A stretch of 64,000 bases of DNA, taken from NCBI RefSeq assembly GCF_001563285.1, contig NZ_CP005188.1, positions 1,617,501-1,681,500 on the forward strand, given 5' to 3'. The position numbers were made by a program, and so were the translations under genes. This document shows positions 56,301-64,000 of the stretch, one piece after another (positions within the stretch are counted from its first letter, which is position 1; each line of letters opens with the position of its first letter). The stretch comes from Sphingobium sp. MI1205 (GTDB lineage: Bacteria; Pseudomonadota; Alphaproteobacteria; Sphingomonadales; Sphingomonadaceae). The notes beneath the pieces are model-generated. The model was not told where the DNA came from, did no database searches, and was given only the letters and a program-made list of their open reading frames with translations.

Positions 56301-56940
56301 GGAAATGAGGCTCGGCAAAGCAAGTGGGATTGGTGGCTATCAATGGCAAATTACGACCGTAGGCGAGGTCCAGCAGATCGGCTTCTGCCTTACCCTCGAC
56401 AGGGTCCAGCCTGCGGCAAATCTCCACATAGAGGCGTTCAGGAAAAAGCGCCTCCAGCCTCCGGCCATAGTCTAGTGCAGCCTCCGGTTGATCCTCGGCG
56501 AACAATCGCGCGAGCGCTCCTTCCGCGCCGGCGGTCAAGGCGATCAGGCCATCAGTACGCCCATCGAGCATGTCGAACGTGACATGAGGCACTTCCTCGA
56601 CAGGGCGATCGAGGTGGGCGCGCGAAACAAGCGCGCAGAGATTGTCGTATCCCGTCTCGTCCTGGGCATAGAGCGTAAGCCAGTCATGGACAGGGGCCGC
56701 ATTTGCCGGTCGCCCAGGCCGCAGAACGCCGACCATCGCGCCAATAATCGGCTGCACCCCTTCGCTCTTGCAGGCGTCTGAAAACGCCATCGAGCCATAT
56801 AGGCCGTTGCGATCAGTGATGGCCGCTGCCGGAAAGCCCAAAACCCGCGCCTGCTTCGCAATCTTCTTGGGCTCGATCGCGCCTTCCAACATGGTGAAAG
56901 AGGAAAATATGCGGAGAGGAACGAAACCGGCATGAGGCAT
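53398..56940 (-). CDS. dnaE: DNA polymerase III alpha subunit
   Basis: Replicative polymerase, 1180 residues. N-terminal PHP domain, C-family polymerase core with catalytic Asp pair in MPDFDIDFCETRRGEV and a third Asp region in FDFLGLKTLSVL, then GRGSGAGSVVAWAL, YQEQVMQAAQILAGYS and NKSHAAAYALLAYQTAW, a helix-hairpin-helix, and an OB fold (RVNAVMAAMVEDVRWRET). The PHP site is degenerate: the usual HxH opening is PLRIFSSFTMLEG, so PHP proofreading is unlikely and a separate DnaQ is expected. The start is the ATG giving MPHAGFVPLRIF. Confidence 0.97.
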   Translation of the reverse strand: MPHAGFVPLRIFSSFTMLEGAIEPKKIAKQARVLGFPAAAITDRNGLYGSMAFSDACKSEGVQPIIGAMVGVLRPGRPANAAPVHDWLTLYAQDETGYDNLCALVSRAHLDRPVEEVPHVTFDMLDGRTDGLIALTAGAEGALARLFAEDQPEAALDYGRRLEALFPERLYVEICRRLDPVEGKAEADLLDLAYGRNLPLIATNPTCFAEPHFHEAHDVMLCIADGAYVETPDRRTSSPDAWMKPAAEMRRLFDDLPEALANTLVVAQRCAVAAPKRKPILPSLAGDIEGEAKMLREQAVEGLEARLAKAEITSAEARQPYFDRLKFETDIIIQMGFPGYFLIVADFIKWAKEHDIPVGPGRGSGAGSVVAWALTITDLDPLQLGLLFERFLNPERVSMPDFDIDFCETRRGEVIRYVQQKYGADHVAQIITFGKLKARAVLKDTGRVLQMSYGQIDRLAKLVPNHPTDPWTLERSLNGVAEFRAEYDNDAQVKRLIDYAMKLEGFPRHSSTHAAGVVIGDRPLSQLVPLYRDPRSDMPVTQFDMKYVEGAGLVKFDFLGLKTLSVLQKAVQLLAGRGVEVDLNGLGWDDAAVYELLQRGDTVGVFQLESEGMRKTLAAVRPTNFGDIIALVSLYRPGPMDNIPMFGRRKNGQEEIEYPHILLKPILEETYGIFVYQEQVMQAAQILAGYSLGDADLLRRAMGKKIKAEMDAQRARFVDGCAKSEIPASKANELFDLIDKFAGYGFNKSHAAAYALLAYQTAWLKAHYPAEFYAASMAFDIHLTDKLTVFVDDMRRMGLTCLAPDINRSLADFSVEPVEHDGEDARLGFAVRYALGGLKGVGEKAMEQLVAEREAGGPFKSLDDFADRIEPRLLNRRQLESLAAAGAFDGIHADRAGVHAAADTVLSVAASAAEARESGQGGLFGDVETPHADVRIPPHQTWSTADRMAQEKEAFGFYFSAHPVDRFRHLAEARGAKSYGAICAEPVGEGGRVNAVMAAMVEDVRWRETRRGARYAAATFSDNSGQFQASCFEEDACKAIEAMAREGDCALLMVELDRMPGEETPRVTIRGVEQFHQLASASRMELVIDAQDPVGVKALAEVLSCARGGRSEVFLRAPIAGEKAARLFLGDDYLIGADQVDAIASIPGLAIHSFERVEPKADGYRARTRRSGFRLVAATA

Positions 56941-57139
56941 GATGCAGTGATAGGCCGCACAAGCGATTCGATGCCAGCCCTTCCTTCCAAATGCTGTGGA
57001 TAAACACAAGCCAGCAACAAGGCTTTCAGCTGGCTTCCGACCGATATGGCCATCACATCGCGATCATGCCGAGCGCGGCTGCCCTGACAGACGCGGTCAC
57101 AATCCGTTCGCTGCCGCCGCCTTCTCGAAAGGGAATGTC

Positions 57140-57829
57140 TCAGGGCAGCTTTGGCGCTTCCTCTAGCAACCCTTCGTGGAGTCGTACGACCCGATCCATT
57201 TTTTCGGCAAGACGCTCATTGTGGGTCGCCACAAGAGCCGCGGACCCCTCTTCCCGCACCAACCTCAGGAATTCGGCAAGGACGATATCGGCAGTCCGCT
57301 CGTCAAGATTGCCCGTTGGCTCGTCGGCCAGGATGAGGGCGGGCCGGTTGGCCAGCGCCCGCGCAACCGCTACCCGTTGCTGCTCGCCGCCGGAAAGTTG
57401 GCTAGGCCGGTGATCCAGCCGATGACCAAGACCAAGCGACGTGAGCAGCGATTCCGCACGCAGGCGCGCGGAAGCCATGTCCTTGTCTCGGATGACTTGC
57501 GGCAGAATGACATTCTCCGCTGCATTGAAGTCTGGCAGCAGATGATGAAATTGATAGACGAAACCCAAGGCGTCCCGGCGCAACCGTGTACGGCCATCAT
57601 TGTCGAGCTTGGCGGCCTCTTCACCATCGATCTGGATTGATCCATCAAAGCCACCCTCAAGCAATCCAACCGCCTGGAGCAGGGTCGATTTGCCTGATCC
57701 CGACGGGCCGAGTAGAGCCACAATCTCTCCCTCGCCCACCGACAGATCGACGCCGCGCAGAACCTGGATCGTGACGCCCCCTTGGGTGAAGCTGCGCGTT
57801 AGGCCGGTGACCTTGAGAATGTCATTCAT
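57140..57829 (-). CDS. lolD: Lipoprotein-releasing ABC transporter ATPase
   Basis: ATPase of the LolCDE complex that extracts lipoproteins from the inner membrane. Walker [10 protein letters not shown], signature [15 protein letters not shown], Walker [14 protein letters not shown]. The Lol/MacB-type extra segment [17 protein letters not shown] is present. 229 residues. ATG overlaps the lolC stop by 8 bp, so the two are coupled. Confidence 0.95.
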   Translation of the reverse strand: MNDILKVTGLTRSFTQGGVTIQVLRGVDLSVGEGEIVALLGPSGSGKSTLLQAVGLLEGGFDGSIQIDGEEAAKLDNDGRTRLRRDALGFVYQFHHLLPDFNAAENVILPQVIRDKDMASARLRAESLLTSLGLGHRLDHRPSQLSGGEQQRVAVARALANRPALILADEPTGNLDERTADIVLAEFLRLVREEGSAALVATHNERLAEKMDRVVRLHEGLLEEAPKLP

Positions 57830-59072
57830 AACGCAGTACCTGCACTGGATCGGTATTGGCCGCCTTGAAGGCGGGGTAGAGGGTCGCAAGGAAGCTGAAT
57901 ATCAACGCCATGAGACAGATGATCGTGATTTCGACTGGGTCCGGCTTGGCTGGCAACTCGGTAAGAAAGCGGATCGACGGATCCCAGAGATTTTGGCCGG
58001 TAACGAACTGAATGGCATTCACCACGCTCTGGCGGAAAAAGAGGAAAGTGAAGCCTAGTACCATACCTGCCGCCATGCCGAGCGAACCGATTGTGACACC
58101 CACCGTCATGAATATCTTGACGAGACCCACACGGCTTGCCCCCATGGTCCGCAATATCGCAATATCGCGCGTCTTCGCCCGGACCAGCATGATAAGCGAG
58201 GAAAGGATATTGAACACGGCCACCAAAACGATGATCGACAGCACCACGAACATCGCGACGCGTTCGACTGCCAGCGCTTCGAAGAGGGAAGCATTCATCT
58301 GACGCCAGTCCGTGACGACGGCGCGGCCAGCCACCTTTCCGGCCAGCGGCTGCAGGATCGCGCCGACCCGATCAGCATCGACCGTCTCCACCTCGATCAT
58401 ACCAACGACGTCGCCCAACAGCAGCAATGTTTGCGCGTCCTCCATCGGCATTACGACGAAGGCCTTGTCGTAGTCATACACGCCTACCTCAAAGATAGCC
58501 GCTACCTGATAGGATACCTGACGAGGCATCGTGCCGAAGGGCGTGGATCGTCCCGCCGGATTGATGATGGTTATGCTGTCACCCAGCTGAATCCCGAGAT
58601 TTTCCGCAAGCCGTGAACCTATTCCAACTTTGCTGCCATTTGCGGTCAGTTCATCCAGACTACCGGCAAGCACCTTTGCCTTCAGGGTCGCGTTGTCGCG
58701 GATGTCCTTCACCATCATGCCGCGAACGAGGACGGCTTCGACCCGCCCCTGGAAACTGCCGAGAAGCGGCTGCTCGATCAGCGGCGTTGCACTGGTGACG
58801 CCAGGCGTCGATTGCGCTTCCTTCAGGATGGATCGCCAATCAGGCAGCCGTCCGCCATAGCCCTGGACCACGGCATGACCATTCAGCCCCACAATCTTGT
58901 CGAACAGTTCAGCCCGAAATCCGTTCATGACGCTCATCACGATGATGAGCGCCGCGACACCAAGCATCACCGCAGCCAAGCTGATTCCTGCAACGAGAAA
59001 GATGAACCCTTCTCCCTTGCCGGGCAGCAGATAGCGCCTGGCGATCATGCGTTCATAGCGAGATAAGATCAT
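57822..59072 (-). CDS. lolC: Lipoprotein-releasing ABC transporter permease LolC/LolE
   Basis: Inner-membrane permease with four transmembrane segments (one near residues 21-47, three in the last third) and a large periplasmic loop. N-terminal [21 protein letters not shown], the family block [20 protein letters not shown] and C-terminal [19 protein letters not shown]. 416 residues. A single LolC/E-type permease with LolD is the usual alphaproteobacterial set. Confidence 0.95.
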   Translation of the reverse strand: MILSRYERMIARRYLLPGKGEGFIFLVAGISLAAVMLGVAALIIVMSVMNGFRAELFDKIVGLNGHAVVQGYGGRLPDWRSILKEAQSTPGVTSATPLIEQPLLGSFQGRVEAVLVRGMMVKDIRDNATLKAKVLAGSLDELTANGSKVGIGSRLAENLGIQLGDSITIINPAGRSTPFGTMPRQVSYQVAAIFEVGVYDYDKAFVVMPMEDAQTLLLLGDVVGMIEVETVDADRVGAILQPLAGKVAGRAVVTDWRQMNASLFEALAVERVAMFVVLSIIVLVAVFNILSSLIMLVRAKTRDIAILRTMGASRVGLVKIFMTVGVTIGSLGMAAGMVLGFTFLFFRQSVVNAIQFVTGQNLWDPSIRFLTELPAKPDPVEITIICLMALIFSFLATLYPAFKAANTDPVQVLRYE

Positions 59073-59259
59073 GATGGCGCGGATGGCCTTTTACGTGAGA
59101 CTAGATCCTGCCCGTCTAGCAGGGTCTTCACCAACGGCAAGCGCTCCGCATTGTTGCACGACAGCCACAGGGCTGGAGGTAAAATCTCCCAGCACGGAAA
59201 TAGCCCGTGACAGCCGCCTGCTGGAGCCATAGCAAAGTCATCGAAGCACAGGTTAATGG

Positions 59260-59388
59260 CCGTGGTTCAGGGATACTGCATCCTACTTCGAGCTTAGGGG
59301 GCTAAGAAGTGGTTGAGGCAGGCCAAAGGGGGAGACGAGCAATCGTCCATCAGTGCCCGGATTGTGGAAACACGGTCCGGGCACTTTT
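59260..59388 (+). ncRNA. Candidate small RNA ending at an intrinsic terminator
   Basis: No plus-strand gene lies upstream (lolC runs the other way), yet four consecutive plus-strand stem-loops lead to a strong terminator: GGAT-ACTGC-ATCC (59271-59283), ACTTC..TTAG-GGGG-CTAA-GAAGT (59285-59310), GACGA-GCAA-TCGTC with a GNRA loop (59334-59347), then the terminator hairpin. The 5' end and promoter are not determined. No known RNA family recognised. It could instead be a long attenuated leader of hsp20. Confidence 0.5.
59352..59388 (+). terminator. Strong intrinsic terminator without an upstream gene
   Basis: Perfect 10-bp stem AGTGCCCGGA/TCCGGGCACT with a 14-nt loop, followed by TTTTGATTCTGTCGTTTT. 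Oriented for plus-strand transcripts only; there is no T-run on the other side. Confidence 0.88.
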
Positions 59389-59419
59389 GATTCTGTCGTT
59401 TTACCCCTCCAATCCCCCA

Positions 59420-59447
59420 CTTGAATCCCAAATCGGTCAAACCATAT
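59420..59447 (+). promoter_or_regulatory. RpoH (sigma-32)-type heat-shock promoter of hsp20
   Basis: CTTGAAT at 59420-59426, 13-bp spacer, AACCATAT at 59440-59447, against the consensus CTTGAAA-N13-15-CCCCATNT. Predicted transcription start at about 59453, giving a leader of about 90 nt that begins with the first thermometer hairpin. Confidence 0.7.
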
Positions 59448-59450
59448 CCA

Positions 59451-59541
59451 CGATGCTCGGCCGCCATTTGGGGTCGAGCATCGTATCGCCGGACGCCTTT
59501 TGGGTTCGGCATGTTCATTCTGCTCTGATGGAGATTATGAC
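59451..59541 (+). promoter_or_regulatory. ROSE-like RNA thermometer in the hsp20 5' leader
   Basis: Three hairpins: CGATGCTCG/CGAGCATCG (59451-59483, perfect 9 bp), GCCGGA/TTCGGC (59488-59510), and a start-proximal TCTGCT-CTGA-TGGAGA (59519-59534). In the last, the GGAG ribosome-binding site (59530-59533) pairs with UCUGC through a central G-G mismatch, the hallmark of ROSE elements controlling small heat-shock genes. The temperature response is inferred from structure. Confidence 0.75.
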
Positions 59542-60006
59542 ATGCGTGGTTTTGACCTTACCCCCTATCGCCGTTCGACCGTTGGCTTTGATCGGCTGTT
59601 CGACCTGATCGAGAATAATGCGCGGTTGCAGCAAGGCGACAATTATCCGCCCTTTAATATCGAGCGGCTTTCAGACGACCGCTATCGGGTCACTCTGGCC
59701 GTTGCCGGTTTCCGACCGGACGAAATCGATATTACCGCTCAGCAGAACCTGCTCCAGGTGATCGGACGCAAGGACGACAGCGCCAGTTCCGACCGATCAA
59801 AGTTCCTGCACGTTGGCATCGCCAACCGCAGCTTTGAACGTCGTTTCGAACTGGCCGACTTCGTGCGAGTGGAGAAGGCCGACCTAGCAGACGGCCTGCT
59901 TACTGTCGATCTTGTCCGCGAGATCCCGGAAGCCATGAAGCCGAAAAAGATCGCCATCAATGGCGGTCAGCTTGTTGAGATCGGAAACGATCGAGACGCT
60001 GCATAA
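59542..60006 (+). CDS. Hsp20-family small heat-shock protein
   Basis: Alpha-crystallin-domain chaperone of the IbpA type that holds unfolding proteins. 154 residues. N-terminal RGFDLTPYRRSTVGFDRLFDL and the IbpA-like YPPFNIERLSDDRYRVTLAV and FERRFELADFVRVEKADLADG blocks; the C-terminal region (AMKPKKIAING) holds a PKKI-type IXI-like tail. ATG preceded by GGAG at 8 bases; the site is sequestered in the leader hairpin. A bidirectional terminator follows. Confidence 0.95.
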   Translation: MRGFDLTPYRRSTVGFDRLFDLIENNARLQQGDNYPPFNIERLSDDRYRVTLAVAGFRPDEIDITAQQNLLQVIGRKDDSASSDRSKFLHVGIANRSFERRFELADFVRVEKADLADGLLTVDLVREIPEAMKPKKIAINGGQLVEIGNDRDAA

Positions 60007-60018
60007 ACGGCTGATATG

Positions 60019-60062
60019 AAAAAAGGGGTGCGGCTTGATGGTCGCGCCCCTATTTCCTTTCA
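60019..60062. terminator. Bidirectional terminator between hsp20 and kup
   Basis: GGGGTGCG/CGCGCCCC stem (one G-U) at 60025-60050 with six A on the left and TATTTCCTTT on the right, so it can end both the hsp20 and the convergent kup transcripts. Confidence 0.85.
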
Positions 60063-61988
60063 GATTTCGACCTGGCTACCCAGCTCCACTACGCGGTTGG
60101 TTGGGAGGCGGAAAAATTCCATCGCGCTTTCCGCGTTACGGAGCATCCAGGCGAAAATCTTTTCCCGCCACAACGGCATCCCTGGATTGGCGGAGGGTAA
60201 TAAAGTCTGCCGCGCCAGGAAGAAGCTTGTTTCCATCATCTTGAAGGCCTGGCCGCAGCCGGTCACGTTCTTGAGCGCGGCGGGAACGTCAGGCTCCTGC
60301 ATGAAGCCATATTGCAGGATAAGGCGGAAGAAACCCATCCCCAAGTCCTCCAGCTTACATCGCGCCTCATCCTCCACCACCGGAACGTCGCGGATTTTCA
60401 CGGTCAACAAAATGACGCGCTCATGCAGCACCTTATTGTGCTTGAGATTGTGGAGCAAAGCGTGCGGTACGCCATTTGACGTGGAGGTCATAAACACCGC
60501 CGTCCCCGGCACGCGAACGGCACTGTTGGCGGCGGAGGCCACAAAAACGGGTATCGGCATTGCAGCCTCACGCAGCCGATCCTGCACCAGCCGGCGCCCT
60601 CGTGACCATGTAGTCAGCAGGGTGAAAATTACGAAGCCAATCAGCAATGGGAACCAGCCACCGTCGGGGACTTTAGTCAAATTGGCGGCTAAATAGGCGC
60701 CATCGACAATGAAAAACACTGCCAGCAAGGGCGCTGAATAATACCAGCGCCATTTCCACAAGCGATAGAGCAACACGGCCAAAAGCAGATTGTCGATAAA
60801 CATCGCCCCGGTTACCGCGATGCCGTATGCGGCGGTAAGATTGGATGATGTCTGGAAAACCAATACCAGCAGGATCACCATCACCATCAGCCCCCAGTTT
60901 ATAAGGGGGATGTAGATCTGACCGGCGGTTGACGCACTGGTATGCGCGATGCGCAGACGGGGCATGAAGCCTAGCTGGATCGCCTGCTGCGTAACTGAAA
61001 AGGCGCCGGATATTACGGCTTGGCTAGCGATGATTGCCGCCATGGTTGCTAACCCTATCAGGGGCAACTGCGCCCATTGCGGCGCCAAATTATAAAAAGG
61101 GCTGTCAAGCGCTGCGGCACCCTCACGGAACAATAAAGCGCCCTGACCCATGTAATTCATCATCAGGGCGGGGAGCACGAAGCAAAGCCAAGACACGCGT
61201 ATTGGATTGCGGCCGAAATGCCCCATGTCAGCATAAAGCGCTTCAGCCCCGGTGACAGCCAGCACGACCGCACCCAACGCAAGGAAAGCCGGCAGGGGGT
61301 CTGTGACGAAGAACATGACCGCCCAATAAGGATTTAAGGCGTAAAGGATGCCTGGCGTCTGGGCTATGCTGATAACGCCGAGGGCCGCAATCGTGACAAA
61401 ATAAGTCAACATGATCGGGCCAAAGAGGGACGCTACACGGTTCGTCCCCCAGCCCTGTATCCAGAACAAGCCCAGAAGGATAATGACTGCCGCTGGCAAG
61501 ATGACTGGCGCCAGATTTGGATTATAGACCGCCAGACCTTCCACAGCGGACAAAACCGATACCGCTGGGGTAATCATCGAGTCGCCGTAAAAGAGCGCGG
61601 TCGCGAAAACCCCCAACAATATGATCCCGCGAGACCAGCGCTGTGTCTTCGTCTGACCGTTAATCAACGCAAGGAGCGCAAGACTTCCACCCTCACCCTT
61701 GTTGTCAGCGCGCATGATGATGGTGACGTATTTAACCGTCACGACGAGCATCATCGACCAGAACATCAGGCTGATGACGCCCAGAATATGGTCGGGATCC
61801 AAGGAAAGGTGATGATGCCCCGCGAAGGTTTCGCGAAAAGCGTACAGAGGACTAGTGCCAATGTCCCCGAATACGATTCCGACCGCGCCGACTACGAGCT
61901 TGAGAGTCGCCTTCTGGGCCGCATGGCCACCCCCTTGGCCCGCTTCCTCATCGGTATGCGCCGCGCCGCCCGCCACGTGGTCAGTCAT
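60060..61988 (-). CDS. kup: Low-affinity potassium transporter Kup
   Basis: K+:H+ symporter of the KUP/HAK/KT family in the inner membrane. [19 protein letters not shown] at the first membrane helix, [31 protein letters not shown] and [13 protein letters not shown] are diagnostic. About 12 membrane segments to residue 445, then a cytoplasmic C-terminal domain. 642 residues, family norm. Monocistronic between the hsp20 terminator and the ccm operon. Confidence 0.96.
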   Translation of the reverse strand: MTDHVAGGAAHTDEEAGQGGGHAAQKATLKLVVGAVGIVFGDIGTSPLYAFRETFAGHHHLSLDPDHILGVISLMFWSMMLVVTVKYVTIIMRADNKGEGGSLALLALINGQTKTQRWSRGIILLGVFATALFYGDSMITPAVSVLSAVEGLAVYNPNLAPVILPAAVIILLGLFWIQGWGTNRVASLFGPIMLTYFVTIAALGVISIAQTPGILYALNPYWAVMFFVTDPLPAFLALGAVVLAVTGAEALYADMGHFGRNPIRVSWLCFVLPALMMNYMGQGALLFREGAAALDSPFYNLAPQWAQLPLIGLATMAAIIASQAVISGAFSVTQQAIQLGFMPRLRIAHTSASTAGQIYIPLINWGLMVMVILLVLVFQTSSNLTAAYGIAVTGAMFIDNLLLAVLLYRLWKWRWYYSAPLLAVFFIVDGAYLAANLTKVPDGGWFPLLIGFVIFTLLTTWSRGRRLVQDRLREAAMPIPVFVASAANSAVRVPGTAVFMTSTSNGVPHALLHNLKHNKVLHERVILLTVKIRDVPVVEDEARCKLEDLGMGFFRLILQYGFMQEPDVPAALKNVTGCGQAFKMMETSFFLARQTLLPSANPGMPLWREKIFAWMLRNAESAMEFFRLPTNRVVELGSQVEI

Positions 61989-62117
61989 GAAGGAAAAGCC
62001 GAATGGTCATGATCGTCCGACACCCGAACCAAGGCAATCTGCAGGATTTCCCGCTCGCCCCCGAAAGCGTCGCGCCCTATCATGCCTGTTTGAGCAGCGC
62101 AATTGATCCCACGCGCC

Positions 62118-62762
62118 TCACGAAGCCGGTTGCGGACCGGCAGCCAGCATCGCGTCGATACGCGCGATGTTGAGTTCCAATTCCGCTTTGATCTCCGACC
62201 CCGCCGGCGCGCGCGCCGCCAAAGGGCCCCAAAGCTCTCTTGCCGCTTGCAACTGCCCTGCCCGCGCCAGTGCCAAACCGTAAAAATAGCTGGGCGCAGG
62301 GGCATCCGGATCAACCGTCATGGCCCGCCGATAGGCAAAATCGGCTCCCGGCGACACGACGCCGTCGGCATGAGCAACCAGTGCATTGCCCAGGCCAAGC
62401 CAGAGGTTGGCATCATCAGGCGACTGCCTCAACCCGGAGAGCAGGACATTGGCTGCTTCCTTGGTCTTGCCTTGCCTGCCGAGTCCATCGGAGAGCAGGA
62501 GCCACTGCCCGGCTTTTCCGTAGCGTTCCGCCATGCCGCGACGCTGCTCCGCCAATTGCTCATCAAACTGCCCCGCTTTGCCAGTCCCCGCCACTTTCGG
62601 CGCGCCGCCTAAAGCAGGATTTCCTTGCCAAGCATAGCCGGCAAGCCCCAGCAACAGCGCCGCCGCCGTGATTTCCCTGGCCGCGCGAGGAATATGGCCG
62701 AGAGCCACCAAAGCCGTCATCAGCACGATCGCTAGTCCCGCTGCGATGATCCAGCCAGTCAT
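62118..62762 (-). CDS. ccmI: CcmI-like TPR protein of cytochrome c maturation
   Basis: 214 residues. Two N-terminal membrane segments (WIIAAGLAIVLMTALVALG, ITAAALLLGLAGYAW) then periplasmic TPR repeats (WLLLSDGLGRQGKTKEAANV, ANLWLGLGNALVAHADG, SYFYGLALARAGQLQAAREL). Such proteins hold apocytochrome for CcmF/H. Start ATG overlaps the ccmH stop (ATGA). Last gene of the run. Confidence 0.9.
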   Translation of the reverse strand: MTGWIIAAGLAIVLMTALVALGHIPRAAREITAAALLLGLAGYAWQGNPALGGAPKVAGTGKAGQFDEQLAEQRRGMAERYGKAGQWLLLSDGLGRQGKTKEAANVLLSGLRQSPDDANLWLGLGNALVAHADGVVSPGADFAYRRAMTVDPDAPAPSYFYGLALARAGQLQAARELWGPLAARAPAGSEIKAELELNIARIDAMLAAGPQPAS

Positions 62763-63169
62763 TGCCGCCCTCTCCGTTTGATACGACCGCGCAGCAGTAG
62801 CAGGCCAAGGCCCATCAACAACAAAGGCGCGCCCCATAGAGGCCAAAGGACGGGGTCCGCCGTGGGCTCATAGCTCACCCAATCACCATAGCGTTCGATC
62901 AACCAGGCCCGTATATGCTCTGGTTCTTCACCAGCCATGATCCGCTCCCTTATCTGGGACCGCATGTCGCCCGCCATGCTTGCATTGCTGTCTGCGATCG
63001 ACTGGCTTTGACAGGTCAGGCAACGGATGGTTTCCATCAGCGCCTTCGCCTTGCGCTCGAGCGCTGGGTCGCTGATCTGCCGATCGGCATAGGGCGCTGG
63101 GGGCAAGGCGGACTGCGCCAATATGGGCGTGCTCAATATCAGAGCGAGGAAGGCGAGCAATCTCCTCAT
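62759..63169 (-). CDS. ccmH: Cytochrome c maturation protein CcmH/CycL
   Basis: 136 residues. Signal peptide to about residue 19 (LILSTPILAQS). The redox motif is RCLTCQSQSIADS (Cys50, Cys53), which reduces the apocytochrome haem-binding cysteines. A C-terminal membrane anchor follows (PLWGAPLLLMGLGLLLL). ATGA overlaps with both neighbours. Confidence 0.95.
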   Translation of the reverse strand: MRRLLAFLALILSTPILAQSALPPAPYADRQISDPALERKAKALMETIRCLTCQSQSIADSNASMAGDMRSQIRERIMAGEEPEHIRAWLIERYGDWVSYEPTADPVLWPLWGAPLLLMGLGLLLLRGRIKRRGRQ

Positions 63170-63693
63170 CGAACGTCATTCAGGCGTTGGAGGATAATAG
63201 GAACGTCATCCGCACGTATGTCGCCGATATGCTGATAGGCGATCCGCCCCTGCCCATCGATAACGAATGTTTCCGGGACACCTGACGAACCGATCGCGAT
63301 CTGAACGCTGCTGCGGGCGTCCAGTCCAATGCGAGAATAGGGATTCCCATAACGCTGGAGAAAGCGATCGACATCTACCCTCGCATCGCGGATCGCGATG
63401 GCATCGATTTCCACACCGGCGTCCTTCAACGCCATGAGCTGCGGCGCCTCAGCAGCACAAGGCACACACCAACTGGCGAAGATATTGAGCAGCCGAGGTT
63501 TGCCTGTCGCCAGCTCCTGACTCGCCAAGGGAGGCCGATCGCTTGCCGCCGTAGGAAGAGTGAAGGAAGGCAATGCCTTGCCGACCAGCTTTGATGTGAT
63601 GACACGATCGTCGGGTTTGAGAAGTCCGCTGGCGAACAATGCGAAAAATCCAGCGAAAAGCCCCAAAGGTAGCCAGATCAGCAACTTCTTCAT
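63166..63693 (-). CDS. ccmG: Thiol:disulfide oxidoreductase CcmG/DsbE
   Basis: Membrane-anchored periplasmic thioredoxin-fold protein that passes reductant to CcmH or apocytochrome. N-terminal anchor LLIWLPLGLFAGFFALFASG, active site WCVPC (Cys76, Cys79), cis-Pro in SGVPETFVID. 175 residues from the ATG giving MKKLLIWLPLG. Overlaps the ccmF stop by 4 bp. Confidence 0.95.
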   Translation of the reverse strand: MKKLLIWLPLGLFAGFFALFASGLLKPDDRVITSKLVGKALPSFTLPTAASDRPPLASQELATGKPRLLNIFASWCVPCAAEAPQLMALKDAGVEIDAIAIRDARVDVDRFLQRYGNPYSRIGLDARSSVQIAIGSSGVPETFVIDGQGRIAYQHIGDIRADDVPIILQRLNDVR

Positions 63694-64000
63694 GCGGCGA
63701 GTGCCCTTGCCCGCCATTTGAGAAGCCACCCTCTCCGCTCACGACCCAACAACGCCAGCAATCCGCCGAGCGCAATCAAAGCGCCGCCAAACCAAATCAA
63801 GGTGACAAATGGCTTCCACCAAACTCGTAGTTGCCAGCGCCCGTCGTTCCCTTCCTGGCCCAGCACAACATAGAGCTGGCCATTCCAGCGCGTAAGCAGG
63901 GCCGCTTCGGTCGTGGTGGTTGGCGGGGACGCGAAGAAACGCGACTGCGGATGCAGGCTCACAGGGGAACCTCCGCCACGACTTACCTCCATGTCGGCCT
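63690..64000 (-). CDS. ccmF: Cytochrome c haem lyase subunit CcmF (C-terminal part only)
   Basis: The last 103 residues of CcmF; the rest is outside the window and the frame stays open to the edge. Family C-terminal features: HPQSRFFASPPTTTTEAAL, LYVVLGQEGNDGRWQLRVWW, then KPFVTLIWFGGALIALGGLLA as the last membrane helix. First visible gene of a ccmF-G-H-I operon with ATGA overlaps throughout. Confidence 0.9.
   Translation of the reverse strand, partial: ADMEVSRGGGSPVSLHPQSRFFASPPTTTTEAALLTRWNGQLYVVLGQEGNDGRWQLRVWWKPFVTLIWFGGALIALGGLLALLGRERRGWLLKWRARALAA

Noticed and set aside
57010..57036. AGCCAGC/GCTGGCT inverted repeat upstream of dnaE
   Set aside because: A 7-bp stem without T-run or conserved context; not enough to call a regulatory site.
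59172..59193. GCTGGAG/CTCCCAGC hairpin between lolC and the sRNA candidate
   Set aside because: Has no T-run on either strand and a bulge; could be chance, so not called as a terminator.
1..64000. CRISPR array, prophage, transposase, rRNA or tRNA genes
   Set aside because: No regularly spaced repeats, phage structural genes, transposase motifs or tRNA cloverleaf/CCA patterns were seen.

Overview
The window is chromosomal housekeeping DNA from an alphaproteobacterium, most likely a sphingomonad (Sphingobium/Sphingomonas group). The support is a high-GC genome with tightly packed operons, Shemin-type ALA synthase (hemA), a PhaR-PhaC-like-PhaA group, a methylmalonyl-CoA propionate route with a PccR-type regulator, a carboxyspermidine polyamine route, an archaeal/eukaryote-like ProRS, and several palindromic repeats of the kind scattered through sphingomonad genomes. 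No phage, transposase, CRISPR array, rRNA or tRNA was found. The species call is inference.

Layout. 1-6050: end of hslU, proS, and polyhydroxyalkanoate genes (phaR divergent from a PhaC-like hydrolase, then phaA and its terminator). 6057-8737: alanine racemase and an MHS-type transporter. 9028-17934: propionyl-CoA assimilation block (pccB, mce, mcm, bioB, pccA on the minus strand) with the divergent regulator pccR and a cluster of TTTGC/GCAAA operators between them. 18008-21715: a 2-oxoglutarate/Fe dioxygenase, gor and pgi. 21896-24370: lepB-rnc-era. 24466-28778: topA, and plsY-dprA. 28935-31581: PilZ protein, murI, hemA. 31855-35158: a two-gene DNA-repair operon (MBL exonuclease and ATP-dependent ligase) against a lower-GC, membrane-anchored DUF2726 gene. 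35199-39451: a GFA-family protein, then carboxyspermidine dehydrogenase, its decarboxylase and an ornithine decarboxylase preceded by a speF-like RNA. 39520-44203: rRNA-methyltransferase-like gene, nnrDE, a small lipoprotein and ilvD. 44250-49119: ETF-QO, a TPR protein, ispE and an N-formylglutamate amidohydrolase-like gene in one tight minus-strand run. 49249-53397: degenerate uracil-glycosylase-like protein, soluble lytic transglycosylase, moaB, radical-SAM protein. 53398-59072: dnaE and lolC-lolD. 59073-60062: candidate sRNA, then an RpoH-type promoter, a ROSE-like RNA thermometer and an Hsp20 gene. 60060-64000: kup and the ccmF-ccmG-ccmH-ccmI cytochrome c maturation operon, with ccmF cut by the window edge.

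Working together: ornithine decarboxylase makes putrescine, which the dehydrogenase and decarboxylase can turn into spermidine without S-adenosylmethionine. PccA/PccB, Mce and Mcm take propionyl-CoA to succinyl-CoA, and the biotin synthase inside the same operon can supply the PccA cofactor. The most interesting non-coding signals are the speF-like RNA that buries the ornithine decarboxylase ribosome-binding site, the hsp20 thermometer with its heat-shock promoter, an orphan multi-hairpin RNA candidate ending in an intrinsic terminator upstream of hsp20, and the PccR operator cluster. I saw no clear multi-gene system without precedent. The strongest leads for something new are the sRNA candidate and the membrane-anchored DUF2726 gene next to the ligase/exonuclease pair.
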